From assembly GCA_028583415.1 (NCBI GenBank), contig CM053269.1, forward strand, positions 44,623,388-44,687,387: a stretch of 64,000 bases of DNA, read 5' to 3'. The notes under the pieces are model-generated. The model saw only the letters and a list, made by a program, of their open reading frames with translations. It did no database searches and was not told where the DNA came from. The stretch is from Protea cynaroides (lineage: Eukaryota > Streptophyta > Magnoliopsida > Proteales > Proteaceae). Both the position numbers and the translations under genes were made by a program. Positions 47,025 to 58,810 of this stretch are shown in pieces (the first letter of the stretch is position 1; each line of letters opens with the position of its first letter).

Positions 47025-48600
47025 ATGGTTGGGCGTAGAGTAACCAGGCAAAGCCGAGACGCAGTTCCACCACCACCACCGTGGAGGAAGTCAGCCAAGA
47101 AAATATTTATGCACAAGGTAATCCGCAGGTTGCACCACCAGTAAATCCGGGTCAGACAAATCCTACAAATTTGCCACCTCCACTACCGGAGCTGGCAACC
47201 GTGGTTATGAACCTAGCGCAACAGCTGCAACAAATGCAACACGCATAGGCTCAAATGCAAGCAGCAATGGGAATTATGTTTCAGGCAGCACATGCTACAC
47301 CAATGCCGACTGGACAAACAAGTGCAGCACTGGTGGATAATCACCCAGCACCTCAAACACCTCAACCACCAGCTGCACAGATTCCAGTACCAGGTCCTGA
47401 AGCAGTTCAAGTTAATTACCAGTATCCACAACCTATGTTCGGGGCATACCCTCAGAATCAGATGGACCACTCCCGACTGGTTGAGCGATTCTTAAAGATG
47501 AAGCCCAAGGAGTTTAACGGTAAACCGTCCGATCCTTTATGGCCAGCACATTGGATCGACGAGATGGAGAGGAATTTTCTTATGATGACTATTACAGAAG
47601 AAGAGAAGGTATTATGTGTCACTTTCATGCTAAAAGGTGATGCACATCATTGGTGGAAATCGACCAGGGCCTACCTATTAACCAAGCACGCCCTATTGAC
47701 TTGGGCTATATATAAAGAAGCTTTCTTTGAGAAGTACTTTCCCTGAAGCTTCAAAGATTCTATGGAGAAGGAGTTCCTGAGTTTATATCAGGGACAGATG
47801 TTCGTGGATGCATATCAACAGCGTTATGAGGAGCTATTTTTCTTTGCACCACTCAGCATGCAAGAAGAAGACACTAAGACCCGTAGGTTTGTCACGGGGC
47901 TTAGAGGGAGTATCAGAGAGCATGTTCTAGGTTTGGAGAAGAAGATATATAATGAAGTTGTGCAAATTGCTCGAGTTATAGAATCGAGTCAGAAGGAGAG
48001 CTATTTCACACAGAATAGAGGTACGAAAAGGCCAGCTGGAAATGCCTATAACGGAGGGAATAATAAGACATTCAAACCCTTCCGTGCTCAAGGCTTTACT
48101 GCTGCACCCAAGAATACCCCAGTAACTCAACAACAGCCAAAGCCAAATACTGAAGGCCCAAAATGTTTTAACTGCAACCAAGCGGGGCATATGGCAAGCG
48201 AGTGTCCTAAGCCCAGGAAGCAGCTACATCAAGGACGAGTTTATGCTGTTACATCCGAGGATGCTGCCGCATCACCCAATGTGGTCACAAGTATCGTACC
48301 TATAAATGACATACCCGCCAGAGTACTCTTCGACTCAGGAGCTACTCATTCTTTTATATCTGTGTCATTTGGAAAAAAGTTGAATTTACCCATCAAAACA
48401 TTAGACTACAAACTACTTGTACGGTCACCAATGGGGTTAGAAGTGGAATTAGAAAAAGATTATGGGCCATGTCCAGTTCTCATTGGCGAGAAAACCTTAG
48501 ATGCAACCTTGATCCAACTTGAGATGGCAAACTTTGACGTCATCTTGGGAATGGATTGGTTAGCTCGACATTCTGCAAACCTATTATGCGCCGAAAAAAG
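47025..48600 (+). pseudogene. Element A gag and protease, broken
   Basis: Gag starts MVGRRVTRQSRDAVPPPPP at 47025. The capsid region has LVERFLKMKPKEFNGKPSDP, WPAHWIDEMERNFLMMTI, GDAHHWWKS and FFEKYFP. A CCHC knuckle CFNCNQAGHMASEC (about 48165) is followed by the protease with VLFDSGATHSFIS (about 48327) and FDVILGMDWLARHSA. Relative to element C there is a one-base loss near 47085, stops at about 47249 (CAA/CAG to TAG) and 47744 (CGA to TGA), and another one-base loss near 48595. An acceptor-like TGATTTTCAG/GC lies 25 bp before the ATG. Confidence 0.9.
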
Positions 48601-50051
48601 CTAACATTTAAGGTCAAAGAAGGAGCAGAATTCAGTTTTGCAGGAACCAAACTTTCCCGTAAACGTAAACTCATACTCTCAGCACTAAAGGCTAAGAAGT
48701 GCCTTGAGAAAGGAGCAGTCGGGTATCTAGTGTCGGTGGTCGACCTCACCAAGGAAGTACCACGGATGGAAGATATTGATGTCATCCGGGACTACCCCGA
48801 CGTATTTTCTGAGGTACTACCAGGATTACCACCCGATCGAGCCATAGAGTTTGTAATAGATCTTATACCTGGAGCCGCACCAGTATCAAAAGCACCTTAT
48901 CGAATGGCTCCTACTGAACTAAAGGAATTGAAAGTACAACTACAAGAACTACTGGACAAGGGTTATATTCGACCCAATATATCACCATGGGGAGCGCTAG
49001 TATTGTTCGTAAAGAAGAAGGACGGTAGCGTTCGATTATGTATCGACTATCGGGAGTTGAATAAACTGACAATCAAGAATCGATATCCACTACCTCGGAT
49101 CGATGACTTATTCAATCAGTTGCAAGGAGCAAAAGTATTTTCTAAGATCGATCTTCGGTCAGGCTATCATCAGTTGAAGATTAAAGAAGGTGATATTCCT
49201 AAGACAACTTTCAGGACCAGATATGGACATTATGAATTCTTGGTCATGTCTTTTGGATTAACAAACGCACCAGCAACTTTCATGGAACTTATGAACCGGT
49301 TTTCCACGATATGTTGGATACGTCGGTTATTGTATTTATTGATGATATATTGGTATATTCCAAGGACAAGGAAACCCATATTAAGAATCTAAACGCCACT
49401 CTACAGCGTTTAAGGAAAGAGAAGATGTATGCCAAATTTACCAAGTGTGAGTTTTGGTTAAGTGAAGTCGCCTTCCTAGGCCATGTAGTATCCGTTGAAG
49501 GAATCAAAGTGGATCCCAGCAAGATCGAGGCTATTGTAAAGTGGGAAGCACCAAAGAGCGTTGCAGAAATTAGAAGTTTTCTGGGTCTCGCTAGTTATTA
49601 TCGGCGATTTGTGGAAGATTATTCCCGGATTGCCGTACCTCTCACCAGTCTAACTAAGAAAGGTGAAAAGTTTGTGTAGACGGATAAATGCGAGGAGAGT
49701 TTCCAAACCTTGAAGACCAGATTGATATCCGCTCCGATTTTGACTATTCCTGTTTCCGGACAGTCATTTACCCTATACACTGATGCGTCAGGACTGGGAT
49801 TAGGATGTGTGCTTATGCAAGGAGAACAAGTAATTGCTTATGCCTCAAGACAGTTAAAGACACATGAGAAAAATTATCCCACTCATGATTTGGAGTTAGC
49901 GGCAGTAGTACATGCTGTCAAGATATGGAGACATTACCTATACGGAGAGAAGTTCCAGATTAAATCGGACCATAAAAGTCTTACTTATTTATTTAATCAA
50001 AAGGAGTTGAATATGAGACAAAGAAGATGACTGGAACTATTGAAAGACTAA
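48596..50051 (+). pseudogene. Element A RT and RNase H, broken
   Basis: Continues the pol frame: IRPNISPWGALVLFVKKK, RLCIDYRELNKLTIKNRYPL and FSKIDLRSGYHQL. A one-base loss near 49299 precedes the catalytic block VIVFIDDILVYSK. RNase H follows with TLYTDASGLGLGCVLMQGEQ and NYPTHDLELAAVVHAVKIWR. Stops at about 49677 (W to TAG), 50028 (W to TGA) and 50050 (Y to TAA) break the protein. Catalytic Asp residues are still present. Confidence 0.9.
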
Positions 50052-51779
50052 GATTGTGATATCCAGTATCATCCGGGGAAAGCTAATGTAGTAGCGGATG
50101 CGTTGAGCAGAAAGGCAATGATAAAATCTCAAGGAGAGATTAGCACAAATGCAGCAATGTGTACTACTGGAACGGTATTCAATCACGGCAATGAGCAGTA
50201 TGTGATAGATACAATGGATGGATCAGCCAACCAAGGGTTCATTCATCGGTTTTCCAATATGTTCGTTGGATTGAAGATTATACCGAATATAATTGGTGAA
50301 GTGAAGGCAGCTATCAAATCAGACCCTTACCTGAGAACGGTACAAGAAGACATCGAAAAAGGTAGGACTAACCCTGAGTTCACCTTGGACGAAGAGAAGG
50401 TATTGAAATACAAAGGAAGAATATGTGTACCTGAAACAGAAAGTGTAGACATTAGACACCGACTAATGAAAGAAGCCCATACCACCATCTATTTGAAACA
50501 CCCTGGAAGTATAAAAATGTATCATGATATAAAGAAATTATATTGGTGGAGAGGAATGAAAGCAGATGTAGCTAAGTTCGTGTCTCAATGCCTAAATTGT
50601 CAGAAAGTAAAGGCTGAACGACAAAGACCCGCAGGACTGTTACAGCCGTTACCGGAACCAGCATGGAAATGGGACTGCATCACTATGGACTTCGTCACAG
50701 GGTTACCATTGACTCCTCGAGTAGTTGACGTAGTTTGGGTGATTGTAGACCGCCTGACCAAAACAGCTCGCTTTATATCGATACGACCTCAGTACACACT
50801 AGAAAGGTTAGCAAAGCTGTATGTGGATAATATTGTTCGATTACACAGTGTACCAGAGAGCATTGTGTCCGATAGAGATCCACGATTTACTTCCAAGTTT
50901 TGGGAAGGATTGCAAAAGGCTATGGGTACAACATTGAAGTTTAGTACTGCATTCCATCCACAAACAGATAGACAGTCAGAGCGTACAATTCAGATTCTAG
51001 AAGATATGCTACGAGCATGTGTAATTGATTTTAAAGGATCATGGGATGAAAAGTTACCACTGATCGAGTTCGCTTATAACAACAGCTATCAGGCTACCAT
51101 ACAGATGTCACCCTATGAAGCACTGTATGGCAGAAAGTGTCGAACCCCGTTGTATTGGAATGAAGTTGGGGAATGTAGTATTGTTGGACCGGAATTTGTT
51201 AAAGAGACTTGTCGAGTGGTCGACATTATCAAGGAAAGAGTGAGAACAGCCCAGAATCGTCAGAAGCAATATGCAGATACTCGACGCAGAGATCTTGAAT
51301 TCGTCGTGGGTGATAAAGTATTCTTGAAGGTATCGCCTATGCGAGGTTTGAAACTGTTCGGACAAAAAGGGAAACTAAGTCCAAGATATGTTGGACCATA
51401 TGAGATTCTAACTAAGCGTGGGAAAGTGGCTTACCAGTTAGCACTACCACCATCTATGTCAAGTGTGCATGACGTATTTCATATTTCCTTATTGAAAAAG
51501 TATGTCAAGGATCCAACGCACGTTCTGACAGTAGATCTACCTGATTTGACTGATGATTTGACCTTTGAAGTAACACCAACTGAAATCACCAGCCGAAAGG
51601 TTCAACGACTACGCAATCAAGATATCTATTATGTTAAGGTCACTTGGAGAAATAGAGACATGGAAGAAATTACATGGGAAGAAGAGAATGCTATGCGAAA
51701 GCAATACCCTCATTTATTTGACTCAGAAGGTATGAACAATTTCGGGGAAGAAATTTTTATAAGTAGGGGGGAGTTGTAA
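50052..51779 (+). CDS. Element A integrase and chromodomain (open 3' part of pol)
   Basis: The intact last third of pol, with an internal ATG at 50103 (558 codons from there). HHCC zinc finger: HRLMKEAHTT, HPGSIKMYHD, CLNC. Catalytic core: WDCITMDFVTGLPL, SDRDPRFTSKFWEGLQ, HPQTDRQSERTIQILEDML; the usual G of QTDGQSERT is R here. A GPY/F module (SPRYVGPYEIL) and a C-terminal chromodomain-like segment (RKVQRLRNQDIYYVKVTWRN) follow. Chromodomains of this group guide integration to particular chromatin. As upstream pol is broken, it would not be made as a normal polyprotein. Confidence 0.85.
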   Translation, partial: DCDIQYHPGKANVVADALSRKAMIKSQGEISTNAAMCTTGTVFNHGNEQYVIDTMDGSANQGFIHRFSNMFVGLKIIPNIIGEVKAAIKSDPYLRTVQEDIEKGRTNPEFTLDEEKVLKYKGRICVPETESVDIRHRLMKEAHTTIYLKHPGSIKMYHDIKKLYWWRGMKADVAKFVSQCLNCQKVKAERQRPAGLLQPLPEPAWKWDCITMDFVTGLPLTPRVVDVVWVIVDRLTKTARFISIRPQYTLERLAKLYVDNIVRLHSVPESIVSDRDPRFTSKFWEGLQKAMGTTLKFSTAFHPQTDRQSERTIQILEDMLRACVIDFKGSWDEKLPLIEFAYNNSYQATIQMSPYEALYGRKCRTPLYWNEVGECSIVGPEFVKETCRVVDIIKERVRTAQNRQKQYADTRRRDLEFVVGDKVFLKVSPMRGLKLFGQKGKLSPRYVGPYEILTKRGKVAYQLALPPSMSSVHDVFHISLLKKYVKDPTHVLTVDLPDLTDDLTFEVTPTEITSRKVQRLRNQDIYYVKVTWRNRDMEEITWEEENAMRKQYPHLFDSEGMNNFGEEIFISRGEL

Positions 51780-53663
51780 GACCCGTATCAAACTAACTCG
51801 GTCTTACCACCTTGAACCAGGTCTACCCATCATAGTTGAGCCAAATGGACCAAGTGCGTGAAGGAGATCACGATCCCAGGTATTAAATTGACCCAAAAAC
51901 ACTTAAAATAAGGGGAGGATCGCATACCCAGCAAGGGAGGGTCGGACCCCCCCCCCCCAGTATAGAAGTCAGACCCCTCGTTTTATATGGGGGGTCAGAC
52001 ACTTTAAGGACCAGGGGTCGACGGGATCTCCGACCCCCCTATCGACCCCCGGTACTCGGTAAAAACTGAAACTAGGAAACTTTCCTAATTTCAATGGGAT
52101 TTCTTCCTAATCTCAATGGAACTTATTTTAGGAGTTTCTACTCTATAAATAGGACGTCCCTAAGCCTCTTTCACTCCTTTTACAACCCTAATTGAATTGA
52201 GAGAAAGAGAAGAGAAGGAAGAGAAGAAGAAGATAAAGAAAGAAGAGAAGAAGGCAAAAGGAGAAGAGTTGCAGAGAAGGAGTATTCTTCTCAGGTATGG
52301 ATACTATTTCCATGAGTTTCTAAAGACCTTAGGGTAGATAATGAAGAGAGTATGATCTCGGAGAAACCCAAACCATCAACCCATTGTTAGGTTTTCAGGA
52401 AAAACCATGGGGGAAATCATGAAAGCCATATAGGTGAATGAATCGTGGTTTTAGGCCATAGAACATGTGTGGAATGGACTGTAAGAGCAAGCCATAGGAC
52501 CCCAAACACGAAGAATGGATTGAAGGAAGAAAAATCGACAAAACCCACAGGGGGTCGCATGGGGGGTCGATGGCCAATCGACCCTACCAGACCCTGAGCA
52601 TCGACCCCCAATGTTCGGGAAGCCCAGAATAGGGGTGGTCGCACCCAGGGTCGATCAAGACTCCGACCCTAGCTCCGACCCCAGTTAACAGCATGGTTTT
52701 TAAATTCAGAATTAATTCTAATTAAATTCTACTGACTTTGTTAGGTCTTCTAGCAATATAATAACAATATAAAGGTGATTTTAAAGCTTGAAAGAGGATC
52801 CACTAACAAGCTAAGGTGAAGAAACAAGACCTAAAAACTAATTGGTTAATAACAAACTCTTTTATTTTCTTGAGTCCAATGCTATGCCTGATTCTATGCG
52901 AATATGTTTGTAATGTGCATACAACATGTCATCCAATATTTCTATTATTTGTTCATGCATATTTATTTTATTATTTATAACATGATGATGATGATGATGA
53001 TAGGAATAGGCATGTGAATGTATGTGTGTGGTTGGTGTACTTGATGCGAGCGAGTATCAGGGGAGGTGTGATGGGGACGTCAATAAACGTTAACCTTTGG
53101 CGGGTCTCAGCACTTTAGCTCTATCTCTAACTCAAGGCTTGTGCATTAGCATCATTACTTTAGCAGAACTATTACGTCGTAGAGTATCAGGGGAGGTGGT
53201 CTCGGTCCTTGTAGTCTCTGACTCTACCTGGGGGCCTTAGCTCTATCTCTATGGACGTTCTGAGGGATGCTGGGGTGAGGCCTTGGATACACTGTTTGGC
53301 ATTAGGATTGGTTAGTTGCGAGCCCAGTTTGCAAGCTCTCACCAACAGGGGCTTACGTGTTGGTATGACACTGTACAGCAATAAACGTTAACCTTTGTTG
53401 TACAATGTTCATGAATTGGGTGCTTGTGAGTCGACGATAAACGTTACCTTCGGACGGCGTCACACACTTGTGTATAGAGGCGGGGTCAATAAACGTTGAC
53501 CTTTGACCACCCAAACCTTTCTATTGCATATTGCAAACTTTAAACTAGACCAAAGGTATGAATTGATTGCATGCATATGTATTATTGCATTGTTTTGTTT
53601 GCTCACTGAGCCATGATGTGTGCTCACCCCCTCGACGTCGAATATTTTTAGTTGATGATGCAG
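51775..53663 (+). repeat. Element A 3' LTR, first part
   Basis: Starts TGTAAGACCCG after the tract TAGGGGGGAGT and matches the 5' LTR until GATGATGCAG, where the solo LTR begins. A C run (51947-51958) expands one GGTCG arm. Confidence 0.9.
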
Positions 53664-55968
53664 TGTAAGACCCGTGTCAATCTAACCCGGTCTTATCACC
53701 TTAAACCAGGTTTACCCATCATGGTCTAGTCAAATGGACCAAGGGCGTGAAGGAGATCGAGATCCCATGTATCAAATCGACCCTAAAACACTTAATTTAA
53801 GGGGAGGGTCGCATACCCAGCCAAGGAGGGTCGGACCCCCCAAGACAGAAAGTCAGACCTTCAGTTTTGAAGGGAGGGTCGGACAACTTAGAAAACCTAG
53901 GGTCGACGGGATCATCGACCCTCCCATCGACCCTCAGTTGCCGCCGAAACTGAAATTAGGAAATTTCCTAATTTTCGATTTGGATTATTTCCTAATCTCA
54001 AAGAGACTTATTTTAGGATGTTCCTACTCTATTTAAAGGACGTCCCTAAGCCTCTTTCACTCCTTTTACAACCCTAATTGAATTGAGAGAAAGAGAAGAG
54101 AAGGAAAATGAGAAGAAGAGAAGCAAGGAAGAGAAAAAAGCCAAAACAAGAAGAGTTGCAGAGAAGGAGTAATCTTCTCAGGTATGAATAATAATTCCAT
54201 GAGTTTCTACAGACCTTAGATTAGATAATGAAGAGAACGTGATCTCGGCGAAACCCAAACCATCAATCTATGGTTAGGTTTTCATGGAAAACTATGGGAG
54301 AATATACGAAAGCTATATAGGTGGATGCTTCATGATTCTAGACCATGGGGTGAATGTTGAATGGACTGTAAGAGCAAGCCATAGGACCCCAAACACGAAG
54401 AATGGACTAAAAGAGGGAAATTGACCAAAATACATCGAGGGTCGCACAGAGGGTCGATGACCATCCGACCCTAGGTGATCCTGAGTATCGACCCTCAGTG
54501 TTCGGGAAGTCCAGATTGGGGAGGGGTCGCACCCAGGGTCGATCAGGACTCCGACCCTACCTCCGACCCTCAGTTAATAGAATGGTTTTAAAAATTAGAA
54601 TAAATTCTAATTAAATTTTATCGACTTTGTTAGGTCTTCTAGCAATATAATAGCAATATAAAGGTGAATCTAAAGCTTGGAAAAGTATCTATTAGCAAGC
54701 TAAGGTGAGGAAACAGAACTCTAAACTAATTGATTAATAACAAACTGTTTTCTATTTTCTTGAGTCCAATGCCATTCTTGATTCTATGCGACTATGTTTG
54801 TAATGTGCATACAACATGTCATCCAATATTTCTATTACTTGTTCATGCATATTTACTTTATGGTTTTTAACATGATGATGATGATGATGATATGAATAGG
54901 CATATGATTGTATGTGTGTGGTTGTTGTACTTGATGCGAGCGAGTAGCAGGGGAGGTGTGATGAGAACGTCAATAAACGTTAACCTTTGGCAGGTCTCAG
55001 CACTTTAGCTCTATCTCTAACTCAAGTCTTGTGCATTAGCATCGTCATATCGCCATTACTTTAGTAAAGCTATTATGTCGTGGAGTATCAGGGAAGGTGG
55101 TCTCAGTCCTTGTAGTATCTGACTCTACCGGGGGGTCTTAGCTCTATCTCTATGGACATTCTGAGGGATGCTGGGGTGAGGCCTTGGATACACTTTTTGG
55201 CATTAGGATTGGTTAGTTGCGAGCCCAATTTGCAGCCCTCGCCAACAGGGGCTTACGTGTTGGTATGACACTATATAGCAATAAACGTTAACCTTTGTTA
55301 TATAATGTTCATGATTGGGTGCTTGTGAGTCGATGATAAACGTTATCTTCGGGTGGCGTCACACACTTGTGTATAGAGGCGGGGTCAATAAACGTTACCT
55401 TTGACTACCTAAACCTTTCTATTGTATATTGCAAACTATAAACCAGACCAAAGATATGAATTGATTGCATGCATATGTACTGTTGCATTGTTTTGTTTGC
55501 TCACTGAGCCGTGATGTGTGCTCACCCCTCGACGTCGAATATTTTTAGTTGATGATGCAGGTTTCACAGTTGAAGAATATATAAATGCTCCAGCGTACGG
55601 GAACGTAGCAGCGATGGAGTTTGAAGCTGAAGTGGATACACATGACTCCTCTTGCGAGTGCAACTCATGTGTATTCGATTAGATATTTTTCTAGTTTTCT
55701 TTATTTGGATTTATTAAAGACATGTATTTGATATCTATTTATGTCTCAGTTGATACAGAATAATTTGTTATTTAAATATTAATATCACAGTAGATTCTCA
55801 GTTCATTTTATTATAAAACTCCCGCTATTGTGTATTTACTTTGATTATGATTATGGATGTATGGAGTTTAGATAACACGGATATAGCCTACTCGAGATCC
55901 TGGTTGAACCGTTGGTTTATTAGCAGTTCATCACACCATTCTGAATAGTACGGAATTGGGGTGTGACA
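53664..55968 (+). mobile_element. Nested solo LTR with TGCAG duplication
   Basis: A single 2305-bp LTR (TGTAAGACCCG to GGGGTGTGACA) flanked by TGCAG at 53659-53663 and 55969-55973. It interrupts the 3' LTR of element A exactly at its acceptor-like GATGATGCAG. It carries both GGTCG arrays (53805-53940 and 54435-54575, GGGTCGACCCTC arms), the four-fold AAACGTTAACC module and an intact CEC frame ending at 55682. Confidence 0.93.
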
Positions 55969-55973
55969 TGCAG

Positions 55974-56232
55974 GTACTACCGTCGGAGATTATGTCAATG
56001 CTCCAGTGTACGGGCACATGACGGCGATGGATGTTGAAGATGAAGTGGATACGCATGACTCCTCTTGCGAGTGCAACTCATGTGTATTCGATTAGATTTT
56101 ATTTTCATTATTTGGATTTAGTAAAGACATGTATTTGATATTTATTTATGTCTTAGTTGATACAGAATAATTTACTATTTAAATATTAATATCACAGTAG
56201 ATCCTCAGTTCATTTTACTATAAGACTTTCGC
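55974..56232 (+). repeat. Element A 3' LTR, second part
   Basis: Resumes GTACTACCGTCGGAGATTAT, the match of 44052 onward in the 5' LTR, including the CEC frame with stop at 56093. It is cut by element C at 56233. Confidence 0.9.
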
Positions 56233-58532
56233 TGTGAGACCCGTGTCAAACTAACCCGGTCTTACCACCTTGAACCAGGTTTACCCATCATGGTCGAGTC
56301 AAATGGACCAAGGGCATGAAGGAGATCGAGATCCCAGGTATAAAATCGACCCAAAAACACTTAATTCTAGGGGAGGGTCGCACACCCAGCTAAGCAGGGT
56401 CGGACCTCCCAAAACAGAAAGTCAGACCCTCAGTTTTGAAGGGAGGGTCGGACAGCTTAAGACCCTAGGGTCGACGGGATCATCGACCCTCCCATCGACC
56501 CTCGGTTTCTGACGAAACTGAAATTAGGAAATTTTCTAATTTTCGGTTGGGATTCTTTCCAAATCTCAATGGGATTATTATAGGACATTCCTAGTCTATT
56601 TAAAGGACGTCCCTAAGCCACTTTCACTCCTTTCACAACCCTAATTGAATTGAGGGAAAGAGAGAAAAAGGAAAAGAGGAAGAAAGGAGGCTAGGAAGAA
56701 GGCTTAGCAAAAAGGAGAAGAATTTGCAGAGAAAAGTAATCTTCTCAGGTATGGATACTAATTCCATGAGTTTCTACAGACCTTAGGTTAGATATGGTTG
56801 AGTGTAGGATTTTGGAGAAACCCAAACCATCCATCCATGGTTAGGTTTTCATGGAAAACCATAAGAGGATGCACGAAAACTATTTAGATAGATTATACAT
56901 GGTTCTAGACCATGGAATGACTGTTGAATGAATGTAGGAAGTAAGCCATAGGACCCAAACACGAAGAATGGATTTAAAAGTGGAAATTGGACCAGAGTGC
57001 ACCAAGGGTCGCACCGAGGGTCGATAGGCCATCCGACCCTAGGTGTTTCTGACCATCGACCCTCAGCATTCGGAAAGTTCAGAATGGAGGGAGGGTCGAT
57101 AGACCCATCGACCCTAGCATCGACCCTCAATTGACAGAATGGTTTTTAAATTCTGAATTAATTCTAATTAAATTCTATCGACTTGGTTAGGTTTGCTAGC
57201 AATATAATTACGTTATAACGGTAATTCTAAAGCTTGGAAAAGTATCTTTTAGCAAGCTAAGGTGAGGAACCTTAACCCCAAACTAAATTGGTTAATAATA
57301 AACTGTTTTCTATTTCTTGAGTCCTATGCCATGTTTGATTCTATGCGAATATGTTTGTAATGTGCATACAGCATGCCATCCAATATTTCTATTACTTGTT
57401 CATGCATATTTATTTTATTGTTTATAACATGATGATGATGATGATGATAGGAATAGGCATGTGCTTGTATGTGTGTGGTTGATGTGTTTGATGCGAGCGA
57501 GTATCAGGGGAGGTGTGATGAGAACGTCAATAAACGTTAACCTTTGGCGGGTCTCAGCACTTTAGCTCTATCTCTAACTCAAGTCTTGTGCATTGGCATC
57601 GTCGTATCGCCATTACCTTAGCAGAACTATTATGTCGTAGAGTATCAGGGGAGGTGGTCTCGGTCCTTGTAGTCTCTGACTCTATCGGGGGGCCTTAGCT
57701 CTATCTCTATGGATGTTCGAGGGATCTTTGGGGTGAGGCCTTGGATACACTTGTTTGGCATTAGGATTGGTTAGTAGCGAGCCCGGTTGCAAGCCCTCGC
57801 TAACAGGGGCTTACGTGTTGGTATAGCATTATATAGCAATAAACGTTAACCTTTGTTGTATAATGTTATGGTAGGGTGGATGGGGACGACGATAAACATT
57901 AACCTTCGGACGGGCTTCCACACCCTGTGTATAGAGGCGGTGTCAATAAACGTTAACCTTTGACCACCCAACCTTTCAATGACACATTGCAAACTATAAA
58001 CTAAGACCAAAGATATGAATTGACTTTTTGCATGCATATGTAATGTTGCATTGTTTTGGCTACTCACTGAGCCGTGTTGTGTGCTCACCCCTCGACGTCG
58101 AATATTTTTAGTTGATGATGCAAGTTATACAGTTGAAGATTTTATGAACGCGTCAGCGTATGGGAATGTAGCAGCTATGGAAGTTGGAGCTGAAGACGAT
58201 ACACACGACTCCTCTTGCGAGTGCAACTCGTGTGTATTCGACTAGATGTTTTTATAGGTTTTTTTATTGGATTTATAAGACATGTATTTGGTACTTAATT
58301 ATTTATGTCTCAGTTTGAACACAGAATAATTTGCTATTATTTATGAATACCATTTAGTTCTCAGTTCATTTATTTATAAGACTTTCGCTATTGTGTATTT
58401 ACTCTGATTATGATGGTGAGTATATGAAGGTTCAGGTAATGCGGGGATAGCCTATTTGAGATCCTGGTTAAACCGTTGGTTATTTAGCGGTTCATCACAC
58501 CATTCTGAAATGTGCGGAATTGGGGTGTGACA
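56233..58532 (+). repeat. Element C 5' LTR
   Basis: 2300 bp, TGTGAGACCCG to GGGGTGTGACA. Arrays at 56371-56510 and 57003-57130 have GGGTCGACCCTC-type arms. A TATTTAAA box lies at 56597-56604. Four AAACGTTAACC modules occur at about 57530, 57838, 57890 and 57945. The CEC frame ends at 58245. Confidence 0.9.
58051..58245 (+). CDS. Conserved LTR reading frame (element C copy)
   Basis: A 64-codon frame ending DTHDSSCECNSCVFD-stop, with TVEDFMNASAYGNVAAMEV before it. Same frame, length and cysteine pattern as at 43883-44173. Only the last 45 codons or so are conserved between LTRs, and they follow an acceptor-like TGATGATGCA(A)G. Product unknown. Confidence 0.4.
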   Translation: MFWLLTEPCCVLTPRRRIFLVDDASYTVEDFMNASAYGNVAAMEVGAEDDTHDSSCECNSCVFD

Positions 58533-58535
58533 ACT

Positions 58536-58547
58536 TGGTATCAGAGC
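58536..58547 (+). promoter_or_regulatory. Primer binding site, initiator tRNA-Met (element C)
   Basis: TGGTATCAGAGC three bases after the LTR end. Confidence 0.95.
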
Positions 58548-58810
58548 ATCTCAGGCCTTGCCCGCTGAACTATCATACATTCACAGCAATAGTGAACTGA
58601 GATAGGATAAAATAAAAATAGTAATATTAACGCATTATAAGCACAAGTGATGTTGAGACCAAATTTAAAAAAAAGTATAATACATCTATTGAAAGGAGAA
58701 ACAAGTTGATATACAATGAGAGCGAAACAAAGAGTAAATATATATCTAGAACAGAGTACAGTCCACAACCCGGACAGTTACTCTGTAGTACAAGGAAAAG
58801 GAAAGTACAA

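Larger units (their letters stand above)
42153..56232 (+). mobile_element. Element A: Tekay/Del-like Ty3/gypsy chromovirus
   Basis: Order: 5' LTR 42153-44452, primer site, antisense gene 44996-46081, GGTCG array 46675-46895, gag, protease, RT, RNase H, integrase, chromodomain, polypurine tract (51764-51774) and 3' LTR from 51775. Long LTRs, Met primer site and a C-terminal chromodomain fit the Tekay (Del) chromovirus lineage. The 3' LTR is split by a solo LTR (53664-55968), resumes at 55974, and is split again by element C at 56233, so its end lies beyond the window. The two LTRs differ by only a few percent, mostly transitions, yet gag and pol carry several stops and frameshifts. Confidence 0.85.
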
